Positions 46,675 through 56,480 of a stretch of 64,000 nt of DNA are shown here, one piece after another. A program made the position numbers and the translations under genes. The stretch spans positions 1,178,001 through 1,242,000 of the forward strand of contig OZ244805.1 in assembly GCA_965220095.1 (NCBI GenBank), read 5' to 3'. Origin of the DNA: Bin87 sp965220095 (GTDB taxonomy: Bacteria; Chloroflexota; Dehalococcoidia; Lucifugimonadales; UBA3495). The notes under the pieces are model-generated. The model saw nothing but the letters and a program-made list of their open reading frames with translations, made no database searches and had not been told where the DNA came from. Position 1 is the first letter of the stretch; every line of letters begins with the position of its first letter.

Positions 46675-49077
46675 ATGACTACTCGCATATTCGGCTCCGG
46701 TATCCGCCGGCGTGAAGACCCGCGCCTGATTACCGGCCAAGCTTCTTACACCGACGACATCAAGCTAACCGGCATGGTGCACGCTGCCATCCTGCGCAGC
46801 CCCCATGCTCACGCCCGCATCACCAGCATCGACACCGCCGCCGCCCAGGGTTCGCCCGGCGTGCTGGCCGTATACACCGGCGCCGACACCGCCGGCGTGC
46901 TGAACCCCATCCCCTGCGCCTGGGCCATCCCCGACTCCGACCTGAAGGCCGTGGCCTACCCGGCCATCGCCACCGACGTGGTTCGCTACGTGGGCGATGC
47001 CGTGGCGGTGGTCGTGGCCGAAAACCGCTATCAGGCGGAAGACGCGCTGGAACTCATCGACGTGCAGTACCAGCCGTTGCCGGCCGTCATAAATCCTGAA
47101 TCGGCGTTGGGAGCCGGAGCGCCTCAGCTGCACGAGGACGCCCCCAACAACCAGGCCTTCCACTGGGTGGCGGCCGGCGGCGACACCGACGCCGCCTTCG
47201 CCGGCGCGGCGGTAACGGTCAGCGAGACCATCCGTCAGCAGAAGCTCATCCCCACGCCCATGGAAACCCGTTCGGCCATCGCTTCGTATTCCCAGGCGAT
47301 GGGCGAATTGACCATCTGGAACACCACGCAGAACCCGCACATCGCCCGGTTCGTAACCTGTCTGGTTACCGGCATCGGCGAGCACAAAATCCGCATCATC
47401 GCCCCCGAAGTGGGCGGCGGGTTTGGCGCCAAGATTGCCGTATATCCGTGGGAAATGATTGCCGCCTTCTGCTCCATGCAGCTGGGCATTCCCGTCAAGT
47501 GGACTGAAACGCGCACCGAGAACTACATCGCCACCACCCACGGGCGCGACCACGTGGAATACGTGGAGATGGCCGCCGACAGCAACGGCAAGGTTACCGC
47601 CGTCCGCAGCGTGGTTTACGCCGGCATGGGGGCCTATCTGTCCACCGCCGCGCCGGGCATCCCCACGATCCTGCACGGCCTGATGTACTCCGGCCCCTAC
47701 GACATCGCCAACATCAAGGCCGACATTTACGGCGTCTTCACCAACTCCACACCCGTGGAAGCATACCGCGGCGCCGGCCGGCCTGAAGCCACCTTCCTGC
47801 TGGAACGGCTGATGGACAAGGTCGCCGACGCCGTGGGCATCGACCCGGTGGAAGCGCGCCGCCGCAACCTCATCGAGCCCTTCGACAACAACCGGGACGT
47901 TGCCATCGGCATTACCTATGACAGCGGCAACTACGTCGGCGCGCTGGATCAGCTGCTGGGCCACATCGGTTACAACAGTTTCCGCCACGACCAGGAGCAC
48001 GAGCGCGAGCACGGAACCTTCCGCGGCATCGGCGTGGCCTGCTACTGCGAGATTTGCGGCCTGGGCCCGTCCCAGGTGGCTGGCGCCGTCGGTTTCGGCG
48101 GTGGTTTGTGGGAAAGCGCAACCGTTCGCATCTACGCCACCGGCAAGGTCAACGTGTTCATCGGCACGTCGCCCCACGGACAGGGCGAGGAAACCACCTT
48201 TGCCCAGATTGTGGCCGACGAGATCGGAGTGCCCGTTGACGACGTGGAAGTGATTCACGGCGACACCGACAACACACCGATGGGCTGGGGCACCTACGGC
48301 AGCCGCACCACCGTGGTCGGCGGAGCCGCCGTTGCCCTCACCATGCGCAAGCTGCGGGACAAGGCAAAGGTCATCGCGGCCCATCTGCTGGAAGCCGACG
48401 AAGCCGACATCGAGTACGCCGACGGCCAGTTCTTCGTGCGCGGCGCACCCGACCGGGCGCAATCGATTCAGGATGTCGCCCTGCAGGCCAACGTGGCCTG
48501 GAACCTGCCCGCCGGCATTGAGCCCGGCATGGAAGCCAGCACCTACTACGACCCGCCCAACTTCAGCTATCCCTTCGGCGCCCACGCTGCCATCGTGAGC
48601 GTTGACCCGGCCAACGGGCACATCGTGCTGGACCGGTACGTTGCCGTCGACGACTGCGGGCCGCAGATCAACCCGATGATCGTAGAGGGCCAGGTGCACG
48701 GCGGCGTGGTGCAGGGCGCCGGGCAGGCCCTCTGGGAAGGCGCCGTCTACGACGACAACGGTCAGCTCCTGACCGGCTCCATGATGGACTATGCCATCCC
48801 GCGTGCTGGCCAGGTACCGGACATCGAGGTGCATTCCACCATCACTGCATCACCGCACAACCCGCTGGGTGTGAAGGGCATCGGTGAGACCGGAACGATT
48901 GCCTCGACAGCGGCAATTTACAGCGCCGTTATGGACGCCCTCAAACCGCTGGGCGTGACCCAGCTGGATATGCCCCTGACCCCCGAGCGCGTCTGGCGCG
49001 CTATCCAGGAGAGCGGACACGGGCACGGCCACGGACACGACCATGGGCATGACCACGGCCACGGACACAACCACTAG
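46675..49077 (+). CDS. coxL: CO dehydrogenase-type large (Mo) subunit, form II
   Basis: 800 residues with the xanthine dehydrogenase-family layout: GSGIRRREDPRLITGQASYTDD at the start, and EAYRGAGRPEATF (about residue 362). This is the form II AYRGAGR motif; true form I CO dehydrogenase has AYXCSFR. The substrate may thus be CO or another small molecule. The C-terminal 20 residues are a His-rich run (GHGHGHDHGHDHG) not typical of the family, likely a metal-binding tail. The reader should treat CO oxidation as unproven. Confidence 0.88.
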   Translation: MTTRIFGSGIRRREDPRLITGQASYTDDIKLTGMVHAAILRSPHAHARITSIDTAAAQGSPGVLAVYTGADTAGVLNPIPCAWAIPDSDLKAVAYPAIATDVVRYVGDAVAVVVAENRYQAEDALELIDVQYQPLPAVINPESALGAGAPQLHEDAPNNQAFHWVAAGGDTDAAFAGAAVTVSETIRQQKLIPTPMETRSAIASYSQAMGELTIWNTTQNPHIARFVTCLVTGIGEHKIRIIAPEVGGGFGAKIAVYPWEMIAAFCSMQLGIPVKWTETRTENYIATTHGRDHVEYVEMAADSNGKVTAVRSVVYAGMGAYLSTAAPGIPTILHGLMYSGPYDIANIKADIYGVFTNSTPVEAYRGAGRPEATFLLERLMDKVADAVGIDPVEARRRNLIEPFDNNRDVAIGITYDSGNYVGALDQLLGHIGYNSFRHDQEHEREHGTFRGIGVACYCEICGLGPSQVAGAVGFGGGLWESATVRIYATGKVNVFIGTSPHGQGEETTFAQIVADEIGVPVDDVEVIHGDTDNTPMGWGTYGSRTTVVGGAAVALTMRKLRDKAKVIAAHLLEADEADIEYADGQFFVRGAPDRAQSIQDVALQANVAWNLPAGIEPGMEASTYYDPPNFSYPFGAHAAIVSVDPANGHIVLDRYVAVDDCGPQINPMIVEGQVHGGVVQGAGQALWEGAVYDDNGQLLTGSMMDYAIPRAGQVPDIEVHSTITASPHNPLGVKGIGETGTIASTAAIYSAVMDALKPLGVTQLDMPLTPERVWRAIQESGHGHGHGHDHGHDHGHGHNH

Positions 49078-49107
49078 CCGGCACTGGACAACGGAGGACT
49101 GATTGCA

Positions 49108-49986
49108 ATGTTTGCAGCAGAGTTTGAATACCGGAAGGCCGGCTCGATAGCGGAAGCCGTCCAGCTGCTGGCCGACAATGCCGACGCCAGGTTGCTGGCC
49201 GGCGGCCACAGCCTGATACCGTTGATGCGGTTCCGGCTGGCGCGTCCGGAGCTAATCATCGACATCGGCGGGATCGCCGGCTTGCGGGGCATCAGCGTCA
49301 GCGATGGCGCAATCCGCATCGGCGCGCTGACCACCCACGCCGAGATTGCCAACTCCGCCGAGGTGCAGCAGGCCAACGGTCTGCTGGCCGAAGCGGCCGG
49401 CGGCATCGGCGACCCGGCGGTGCGCAATCGCGGCACCATCGGCGGCAACCTGGCCCACGCCGACCCATCGTCGGATTGGGCAACCGTGCTGACCGCTCTG
49501 GGCGCAACCGTCCACGTGCAGGGGCCGTCGGGCAGCCGCACGGTCGACGCCGGCGATTTCGTTCAGGACGCCTTCGCCACGGCGTTGGCCGGCAACGAGC
49601 TGATCACGACCGTAACGGTGCCCGTGCTGGCCGACAATCAGCGCGCCGAGTACGCCAAGATGGCCCATCCCGCCAGCTTCTACTCGGTAGTCGGCGGCGC
49701 GGTGGTGGTAACCATGGATGGCGACCGGTGTACTGCTGCTTCGGTGGCGGTGGGCGGGTTGACGCCCCGACCGGTCAAGGCGTCGGCGGTGGAAGCGGCC
49801 CTGACCGGCCTGCACCTCACGGCGGACAGCATCGGCACGGCCACGGCCAACCTCAGCCAGGACCTGGACGCCGCCGGCGTGGACATCATCGGCGATTTGT
49901 ATGCCTCGGCGGAATATCGGGCCGGCGTGGCGCCCGTCGAGGTGCAGCACGCCCTGATGCACGCCATCGGGCTGGGCCACCACTGA
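49108..49986 (+). CDS. coxM: CO dehydrogenase-type medium (FAD) subunit
   Basis: 292 residues. The FAD sites LLAGGHSLIPLMRFRLARP and RNRGTIGGNLAHADPSSD are clear, and the CO_deh_flav_C domain fills the C-terminal third (YSVVGGAVVVTMDGDRC). It takes electrons from CoxS. Order S-L-M and gaps of 9 and 30 bp show an operon. The XdhC-type or CoxDEF maturation genes are not in the window. Confidence 0.9.
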   Translation: MFAAEFEYRKAGSIAEAVQLLADNADARLLAGGHSLIPLMRFRLARPELIIDIGGIAGLRGISVSDGAIRIGALTTHAEIANSAEVQQANGLLAEAAGGIGDPAVRNRGTIGGNLAHADPSSDWATVLTALGATVHVQGPSGSRTVDAGDFVQDAFATALAGNELITTVTVPVLADNQRAEYAKMAHPASFYSVVGGAVVVTMDGDRCTAASVAVGGLTPRPVKASAVEAALTGLHLTADSIGTATANLSQDLDAAGVDIIGDLYASAEYRAGVAPVEVQHALMHAIGLGHH

Positions 49987-50333
49987 CCAACACTCGGAAT
50001 AATTCACCGATCCGGAAAGGCCCGCAATGCCGAAAAGTATTGCGGGCCGATTCAGTCGGCCAAATTCCGGGCGCTCCGGCCATCCCAAAACTCCCTTTCC
50101 CTTGATGGGAGAGGGCTGGGGTGAAGGTGAAATCGCCAAAGTCAACCCCATTACTGTGCTCATGCGTACCCGCTCCATCTGTCGTTGCGAGCGTCCTTCG
50201 ACAGGCTCAGGACGAGCGGGAATCTCGATGCGGGTGAACACACGTCTGAGTAAGCATGAGCATTACTGCGTTATCATATTCACGCTCTTCCCGCCAAACA
50301 CCTTACAGCCAAACACCGTACAGAGGCTTTGCT
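49987..50333. other. Intergenic stretch with repeats
   Basis: No gene. It holds a family 1 hairpin (50093-50115) and a family 3 palindrome interrupted by family 2 (about 50178-50255). A promoter for surE may lie near 50270 (TTATCATATTCACG), which is weak. Confidence 0.5.
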
Positions 50334-51227
50334 TTGAAAATACTCCTTACCAACGATGACGGCATCCACGCACCGGGTTTGTGGGCCGCGGCGCGCTCGC
50401 TCTCGACCGTTGGTGAGGTGGCGGTGGTTGCGCCGGACCGGGAGCAGTCCGGCGTGGGCGCATCAATGACGCTGCACTCGCCGCTGTTTGTGCACCAGGT
50501 GCCGGCCGAACAGTACCTGGCCCAGTTCGCGCCCGGCGCCGCCACGCCGCCACCCGCCGCCGATGCAGTGCCCGAACCCGCCGGGGCAAACGCTGTCGCG
50601 GAGTTGCCCCACCCCATCACCGCGTGGTCGGTGCAGGGTACGCCGGCGGATTCCTGCATCCTGGCGCTGGAGCAGTTGGTGATGCCCAAGCCCGACTTGG
50701 TGGTGAGCGGCATCAACCGGGGTTCCAACCTGGGCTGGGACGTCATCGTGTCGGGAACCGTAGGAGCGGCGGTACAGGGGTTCGTGCGCGGCTACCCCAC
50801 CATCGCCATCTCGGTGGGCTCGGTGCAGTCGCCCCGCTTCGATGTTGCCGCCGACGTCGTGGCCGATCTGGCTCGCAGCCTGGCCGACTCCCCCGCCGTG
50901 ATGCCGCCCTACTTCCTCAACGTCAACGTGCCCAACGAGCCGGTGGACAAAATCGCCGGTGTGAAGGTTACTACGCTGGGCGGGCGCGCCTACGGCGAGT
51001 CGGTGCGCACCGAGGAGTCGTTCGGACACAAACGCTACTGGATTTCCCGCAATCGACCCGTGCTCGCCGGCGGCGCCGGCAGCGACATCGACTCTCACAA
51101 GGCCAACAATATCACCATCACGCCGATGGGCATGGCCTTTTCCACCACCGACGAACGCATCACGATGGTGCAAAACCTGGTGGGCGGGGTGGCTGCCGGT
51201 TGGACGCACAGCGTGCCCTCACCCTAA
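50334..51227 (+). CDS. surE: 5'/3'-nucleotidase SurE
   Basis: 297 residues. ILLTNDDGIHAPGLWA with the Asp pair (8-9), APDREQSGVGASMT with the Ser, and VVSGINRGSNLGWDVIVSGTVGAA with the Asn are the SurE signature. It removes phosphate from nucleoside monophosphates. The start is a TTG at 50334. An insert of about 40 residues (PGAATPPPAADAVPEP...) between the first two motifs is rich in Pro and Ala. The final few codons run into a family 1 repeat. Confidence 0.9.
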   Translation: MKILLTNDDGIHAPGLWAAARSLSTVGEVAVVAPDREQSGVGASMTLHSPLFVHQVPAEQYLAQFAPGAATPPPAADAVPEPAGANAVAELPHPITAWSVQGTPADSCILALEQLVMPKPDLVVSGINRGSNLGWDVIVSGTVGAAVQGFVRGYPTIAISVGSVQSPRFDVAADVVADLARSLADSPAVMPPYFLNVNVPNEPVDKIAGVKVTTLGGRAYGESVRTEESFGHKRYWISRNRPVLAGGAGSDIDSHKANNITITPMGMAFSTTDERITMVQNLVGGVAAGWTHSVPSP

Positions 51228-51405
51228 CCCTCTGTAACGGGCTGGCCATTGAATAAAGTTACTGCGCAAAAGCCCCTCTCCCCTTGTGGGAGAGGGGTTG
51301 GGGTGAGGGGTAAATCATCAGGGTCAGGAACTTTGCCCGCGCGTTCACCATCTCCCATCGAGGGAGAGGGGAATGCTGGGAAAAGTGTTGGGGTGCGAGA
51401 CGCCC

Positions 51406-52065
51406 CTATCGCCGCCGCCGACGGCTGCGAGTGTTGCCCCGGTTGGCCCGCCTCCGCCTCGCTGATGGTTCCTGTCGGATAGGGCGCAGGCTCAGCTCAT
51501 CGTCGGGTCGGTCGGCGTAGTCAGCGAAACCGCCGGCTTCCCGGATGCGGCGGATGCGCGGGCGATGGCGCAACAGCCACAACGATTGGGTGATGATGGT
51601 CAGCAGCAGACCCGGCGCCGCCAGCGCCCACAGAGTTTCATCGACCAGAGTGCCGCTGCTCCTCACGCGCAGGAATATCCACATCCCGCCAACGATCAGC
51701 CAGAACCATGACAGCGTGCCCATCACCACCCCGTTGTGCCACGGCGAGCGCAACAGCAAGATGGCGCTGGATGGCCACCAGACAAACGTGGGGACCAAAA
51801 ACCACTCCCGGTAGTACCACGGGCGCAGCGCATCGGGAGGCGCCGGCGGCGGCGGCGGCACTGGTTCATAAACCGGCGGCGTCCAGGGGAGTTCGCCGCT
51901 ATCAGACGTTTCGGTGTCCGGCAACGCAGTCTCCGGCAACGCAGTTTCCCGAGCCGCTTGCTGGTCCGGCAAAGGCGGCGTTTCCGCTGCGGTGGTTGAT
52001 TCGCGGGCGTCGTCCCCGTCGGGAGCAGTCCCGGCCGGCTCGTTGTTCGGGAGCGGGCGTTGCAT
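51406..52065 (-). CDS. Hypothetical membrane protein with Pro-rich N-terminus
   Basis: 219 residues. Residues 1-90 are acidic and Pro-rich (PPPPPAPPDAL), then three or four helices (FLVPTFVWWPSSAILLL, MGTLSWFWLIVGGMWIFL, LWALAAPGLLLTIITQSLWLL). The C-terminus is very basic, ending in runs of Arg. No family was recognised. A GTG one codon upstream is a possible start. Confidence 0.55.
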   Translation of the reverse strand: MQRPLPNNEPAGTAPDGDDARESTTAAETPPLPDQQAARETALPETALPDTETSDSGELPWTPPVYEPVPPPPPAPPDALRPWYYREWFLVPTFVWWPSSAILLLRSPWHNGVVMGTLSWFWLIVGGMWIFLRVRSSGTLVDETLWALAAPGLLLTIITQSLWLLRHRPRIRRIREAGGFADYADRPDDELSLRPIRQEPSARRRRANRGNTRSRRRRR

Positions 52066-52109
52066 CACCAGTCGATCATCCAGGCAAGCGCTGTTGATTC
52101 GCGCTGACG

Positions 52110-52373
52110 CTAGTTGCGCGCCAGCAGCATATGGAACTCCAGCTCACCCAGGTGTCGGCCTTCGATGATCGACCCGGCGGCGTATTCCAGGCACATCCGC
52201 GCAAAGCCAGGGTAGTGATAGATGTTCCTGCCCAGCACCACCTGCGGCACCAGGCGGTTCAGGTCAACTTCCAGGCAATCAGGGTCATCGTCTGCCACCC
52301 GCAACTCCACATCCCGATCGGTGATGCGTTCCAGCTTCGCCTTCAAACGGGTTACAAATTGCGCATCTTCCAT
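52110..52373 (-). CDS. Small conserved-looking hypothetical protein
   Basis: 87 residues (MEDAQFVTRLKAKLERITDR, ELRVADDDPDCLEVDL, GRNIYHYPGFARMCLEYAAG). It looks like a soluble alpha/beta protein. The ATG follows AACGGGGAGAATT. It is probably in one transcript with the membrane protein that follows on the same strand. Function unknown. Confidence 0.6.
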   Translation of the reverse strand: MEDAQFVTRLKAKLERITDRDVELRVADDDPDCLEVDLNRLVPQVVLGRNIYHYPGFARMCLEYAAGSIIEGRHLGELEFHMLLARN

Positions 52374-52661
52374 CGTTCAAATTCTCCCCGTTCAAATTCT
52401 CCCAAGGTATGGGCCCTGGCAGGATTTTACCATCCAGCCGCGCCGGCCGAAGTGATCGGGGCGAGCAACGTGCGGCATTTTTCGCGTTATGTTGCATTGT
52501 CGCCGGCTGTCCGTGGCCAGACAATTTTAGCACTAACCCTACTCGGGGTCTCTTGATTGCCCGCAGAACGCAGACGGTTCCAGTGGGCCGGTATGTTATT
52601 ATGCCTTGCGCCCTCCCACCAACCCGTTGCGTCAACTTATCCCGTCCACAGCAAGCCATAA

Positions 52662-53999
52662 ATGGCCTCCATTCCTGCTGCACTCATACCCCAATGGCTG
52701 CGCACGTATGCAGCCGTCATCTTGGCGGTGTCGCTGGCCGTCAACCTGATAACCAGCTTCTCGCTGTACGTTCAGGCCCTGACGATACCGGGGATGAAAA
52801 CCACTTTCGGACTGACTTACACGACGGTGTTCGTCCTGGTGGTCGCCCTGTCGCTGTCGCGGGTGGTTTCGGGCTTGGTGTCCGGTACGCTGGCTTCCCG
52901 TTACGGTGGTCGCTGGATGATCATTACCAGCATCTTCGCCCAGGCCGCGTCGATGACCCTGCTGGGATGGTCACCCAACTACTGGGTGGCGCTGGCGGCC
53001 ATGATCGTAGTCGGTGTCGCGTCGGGTGCGGCGCTGACGCCGATGATGGGGATGCTATCGCCCTGGTTTCGCATCAACGACCGCGGGATGGCGGCGGGCA
53101 TTGCGGCCTCGGGCGGCAGCCTGGCAATCGTCTTCACGGGGTTGATCGTGCCGCCGTTGACCAACCTGTTCGGCGACGATGCGTGGCGCTACACCTGGTA
53201 CGTGCTGGCCGCCACCAGCGTCCTGTTGGGCTTCCTGTGCGTCAGCTTCATCCGGCCAGCGCCGCCCAGCGTCGTTGCCGTTACCGGCGCCCGAATCACG
53301 GCTACTCCCGCCACCGTTGCCCCCGCCACGACTGCTCCCGAAACCGCAAGGTCTTCGGCTCCGATCAGGCGGGGCCCAGCCGGTTGGCCGGTCCAGGTGT
53401 ATACCAACCCTTATGTGTGGCTGATCACCGGCATGGCCTTCTGCTCCGGTTTCATTCATGGCATCCTGACCTCCAGTTACGGTGCGTACCTGGGAGACGA
53501 ACACGGGATTTCCGTAGCCACCGTGGGCGTGCTGTTCATGACCATCGGTGTGCTCAGCATCGGTAGCGGCGTCGGATCCGGCACCCTGTCCGACAAAGCG
53601 GGACGGGGCATGGCATTCGGCGCGACGTTCCTCCTCGAGGCTGCCAGCCACGCGCTATTCTGGCTGATGCCGGAGTTGGTTTTCTTCATCATCGCCTCAG
53701 TGTTGGCTGGGATGGCGCTGCGGGCGACCTACACCATCTGTGCGGCGGCGGCCGGCGACTACGTTCCGGTGTACATGGCGCCGGCGTCCTTCGGGCTGAT
53801 GGGCATGGGGGCCGGCATTGGCAGCACCATCTCGCCGGCCATATCCGGCCCCATCGCCGACGCCACCGGCACGCTGCAATGGTCCTTCGCCATGTCCACG
53901 TGCCTGGCGTTGATTGGTTCGGCGTTGGGGTTCGGTTTGCATTTCAAAACGCGGCGCCAGCGGCTGGGAACTGCCGACCCGGTCACCACGGCGGTGTAG
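52662..53999 (+). CDS. MFS transporter, 445 aa
   Basis: A 12-helix major facilitator carrier: motif A GTLASRYGGRW near residue 82, and a Thr/Pro/Ala-rich linker (TPATVAPATTAPETA) between the two halves. Like the carriers at the left end of the window it probably moves small organic acids, but this is inferred from general likeness only. The PIG-L gene follows on the same strand after a repeat. Confidence 0.85.
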   Translation: MASIPAALIPQWLRTYAAVILAVSLAVNLITSFSLYVQALTIPGMKTTFGLTYTTVFVLVVALSLSRVVSGLVSGTLASRYGGRWMIITSIFAQAASMTLLGWSPNYWVALAAMIVVGVASGAALTPMMGMLSPWFRINDRGMAAGIAASGGSLAIVFTGLIVPPLTNLFGDDAWRYTWYVLAATSVLLGFLCVSFIRPAPPSVVAVTGARITATPATVAPATTAPETARSSAPIRRGPAGWPVQVYTNPYVWLITGMAFCSGFIHGILTSSYGAYLGDEHGISVATVGVLFMTIGVLSIGSGVGSGTLSDKAGRGMAFGATFLLEAASHALFWLMPELVFFIIASVLAGMALRATYTICAAAAGDYVPVYMAPASFGLMGMGAGIGSTISPAISGPIADATGTLQWSFAMSTCLALIGSALGFGLHFKTRRQRLGTADPVTTAV

Positions 54000-54154
54000 T
54001 CGCTCGCTATTCTCTCGATGACTTCAATGCACACTCATCAACCGATGCCGACATCCGTGTTTCGACCGACGGGTTTCTGCTCCCTGGTTTTCACCCTCAC
54101 CCTAACCCTCTCCAATCGAAGGAGAGGGGATTTCGCCGCTGGGGTGGCTCAGGC

Positions 54155-54871
54155 ATGGTAGGCCGACTGGACGACGGATTTGCCCGCGGCATGGTGGTGG
54201 TGGCCCACGCCGACGACGCCGAGTGGGGTTGCTCCGGCACCGTGGCCCGCTGGTGCGCCGAAGGCTGGGATGTGGTGTATGTCCTCTGCACCGACGGCAG
54301 CAAGGGCAGCGACCGTCCGGAGATTACCAGCGAAGAGCTGGTCGAAATCCGCCGTTTGGAACAGGAAGAAGCGGGACGGGTTTTGGGATTGTCGGACGTG
54401 GTGTTCCTGGGCTACCCCGACGGCTATCTGGAACCCACCCTGGCTCTCCGCAAGGACATTACCCGGCAGATCCGGCGCCATCGGCCTGACGTGCTGATCT
54501 GCATGAACCCGGCCCGCAGTCTATCGGGCGACGGATACATCGGCCACCCGGATCACTTCGCATCGGGAGAGGCGGCAATGTCGGCCGTGTATCCGTCCGC
54601 CCGGGATCATCTGACCTTCCCCGACCTGCTCCACGACGAAGGTCTGGAGCCCCACAAGGTGCGGGAGTTGTGGGTAGTGGACCACGAGGACTCCGACTAC
54701 TACATGGACGTTACCGACCACGTTGAAACCGCGGTGCGGGCGTTGCAGGCCCATCGCAGCCAGGTGTCCCCGGAGACCGCCGACCGCTATTTCAGAGAGG
54801 GTCGCCGCCGTGTGGGCGAGCGTGTCGGCGTCCCGTACGCCGAGCATTTCAAGCGCTTCCGCCTGGGCTAG
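54155..54871 (+). CDS. PIG-L/LmbE-family deacetylase
   Basis: 238 residues. MVVVAHADDAEWGCSGTVARW is the first zinc motif (usual AHPDDxE, here Pro to Ala), and YIGHPDHFASGEAA holds the second His-x-x-His. The family removes N-acetyl groups from sugars such as GlcNAc in mycothiol, bacillithiol or antibiotic paths. The ATG at 54155 follows the family 1 repeat at 54092-54130; the frame reading back through the repeat is rejected. Confidence 0.88.
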   Translation: MVGRLDDGFARGMVVVAHADDAEWGCSGTVARWCAEGWDVVYVLCTDGSKGSDRPEITSEELVEIRRLEQEEAGRVLGLSDVVFLGYPDGYLEPTLALRKDITRQIRRHRPDVLICMNPARSLSGDGYIGHPDHFASGEAAMSAVYPSARDHLTFPDLLHDEGLEPHKVRELWVVDHEDSDYYMDVTDHVETAVRALQAHRSQVSPETADRYFREGRRRVGERVGVPYAEHFKRFRLG

Positions 54872-54886
54872 CCCTGCAACTTTCGG

Positions 54887-55480
54887 TTACTGGTCCCGAG
54901 GCGGGCGGCGGCGATGCCGGAAGATGTCGGCCAGGGGGATTTCCAGGCCGGGCAGCAGCGGCGTGGTCAGGGTGTCGTCGGCGCCCGGCGATGCCCTTTC
55001 CGTATACTGATTGCCGCTCAATTCCAGTTGGGCCACGGTGTCGGCCACCGGGTCGAATATCCAATATTCCAGCACGCCGGATTCGGCGTAAATCTGCCGT
55101 TTGCGAACCAGGTCCCGCGTTCGGTCGTTGGACATTATCTCGACGACAATGTCGGGCACGCCTTCCACGTAAACGACCCCGCCGATGTCGGAGCGGTTGG
55201 TGCGGATTATTACGACGTCGGGCTCCAGGGCAACCTGCAATTCGCGCGACAGAACGGTGGTGATTTCGTGGTGGATCTCCACCGGCGGATCTGAGAAGGC
55301 ATCGGCGTAATCTTCCACGTGCCGGCATAGTCTGCGAACTATGAATTGGTGGTCTTTGTTAGCGGTTCCCATCATGTATAGCACGCCGTGGTCAAGCTCC
55401 ATGCGCTGGTCGGTCTCGCCGAGAGCCAGAAACTCGTCCAGGGTCATCTTGGCGCCGGTACGCAATTCTTTGGTGGTCAT
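54887..55480 (-). CDS. Uma2/DUF820-family PD-(D/E)xK nuclease-like protein
   Basis: 197 residues. The Uma2 blocks are present: MTLDEFLALGETDQRMEL, VALEPDVVIIRTN (Asp), VPDIVVEIMSNDRTRDLVRKRQIYAE with the E-x-N/K region, and GVLEYWIFDPV. Such proteins are putative nucleases often present in many copies in cyanobacteria and Chloroflexota. The ATG at 55480 is chosen; a GTG at 55489 is three codons earlier. Confidence 0.85.
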   Translation of the reverse strand: MTTKELRTGAKMTLDEFLALGETDQRMELDHGVLYMMGTANKDHQFIVRRLCRHVEDYADAFSDPPVEIHHEITTVLSRELQVALEPDVVIIRTNRSDIGGVVYVEGVPDIVVEIMSNDRTRDLVRKRQIYAESGVLEYWIFDPVADTVAQLELSGNQYTERASPGADDTLTTPLLPGLEIPLADIFRHRRRPPRDQ

Positions 55481-55619
55481 TCCGTTCACCCGTGATTGAA
55501 GGCGGGTCCGGGCAAGTTCAAATTATTATTTCCGAGTGAGGAGCGGGATAGCATGGAGGCGCCCGGCGCAGACCCTTCAGCCTGACACCAGACGCCTCGG
55601 TTTCCCGGTTCCGGATTGT

Positions 55620-56480
55620 CTAGCGCGGTTTGTAGGCCGAGACCTTTACGCTGGCCACGTTCAGTGGAACCTCGCGCTCGTCGAACTTGAGCTCCTCCTG
55701 GGTGGTGGCGATGCCGGTGAACCCCGCGGCCGCCATGCGGGCCAGGTAGGTTTCCCGGTACTCGGCGCCGCCGATGCAGGACGCCCAGGATTCGGCGTCA
55801 ATGATGGCGGGGCCATCTTCCGTCAGCGCCAGCATATCGGAAACGTGCAAACGACCGCCGGGCGTCAGCACCCGGTAGGCCTCGCGGAACACGGCGTCCT
55901 TGTCGGGCGACAGACAGATAACGCAATTGCTGATGACCACATCGACGCTGCCATCGGGCAGGGGGATGTCTTCGAGATGGCCCTCGATGAACTCCACATT
56001 GGTCAGGCCAATACGGTCGCGGTTGGCGTTGGCCAGGGCCAGCATTTCCGGCGTCATGTCCACGCCGAACACCCGGCCCGACTCACCCACCTGCTCGGCG
56101 GCGATGAAGCAGTCGATGCCGCCGCCGGAACCCAGGTCCAGCACCGTTTCGCCGGGTCGCAGGTCGGCCAGGGCGGTCGGATTGCCGCAGCCCGCCGATG
56201 CCGCCATCGCTTCTACCGGCAACCCCTGCAGTTGGGCTTCGTTGTACAGCGCCATGGCGTGTTCGGTGTCCACCACACCGCAACAGGCGGCAGCCTCAAC
56301 GTGGGCATGAGCTTCAGCTGCGCAGTCGGCGTTGCCGCAGTTGCCATTGCCGCAGTTTTCGGAGCCGCAGTCAAATTGGGGAGTTACATCGGTAAGTTCG
56401 ATGACGCGCTGGGCGCGTTGACCGTACTGTTGCTGCACAATGCGCCGGATTTCGCCGGTGTCGGCGTTGTTGATCGTCAT
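55620..56480 (-). CDS. ArsM-like arsenite S-adenosylmethionine methyltransferase
   Basis: 286 residues. The SAM motif is VLDLGSGGGIDCFIAA (about 111-126). SVDVVISNCVICLSPDK holds the paired Cys and SWASCIGGA the third Cys, the As(III)-binding set of ArsM. An N-terminal insert FDCGSENCGNGNCGNADC followed by HAHVEAAACCG (about 36-68) adds seven or more Cys that are not needed for catalysis in typical ArsM and may bind metal. A CAGGAGGTG site precedes the ATG. Confidence 0.8.
   Translation of the reverse strand: MTINNADTGEIRRIVQQQYGQRAQRVIELTDVTPQFDCGSENCGNGNCGNADCAAEAHAHVEAAACCGVVDTEHAMALYNEAQLQGLPVEAMAASAGCGNPTALADLRPGETVLDLGSGGGIDCFIAAEQVGESGRVFGVDMTPEMLALANANRDRIGLTNVEFIEGHLEDIPLPDGSVDVVISNCVICLSPDKDAVFREAYRVLTPGGRLHVSDMLALTEDGPAIIDAESWASCIGGAEYRETYLARMAAAGFTGIATTQEELKFDEREVPLNVASVKVSAYKPR

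Noticed and set aside
46765..48834. 689-aa open frame antisense to coxL
   Set aside because: It is the shadow of a high-GC gene: the plus-strand CoxL is clear, and the antisense text is low in normal protein features.
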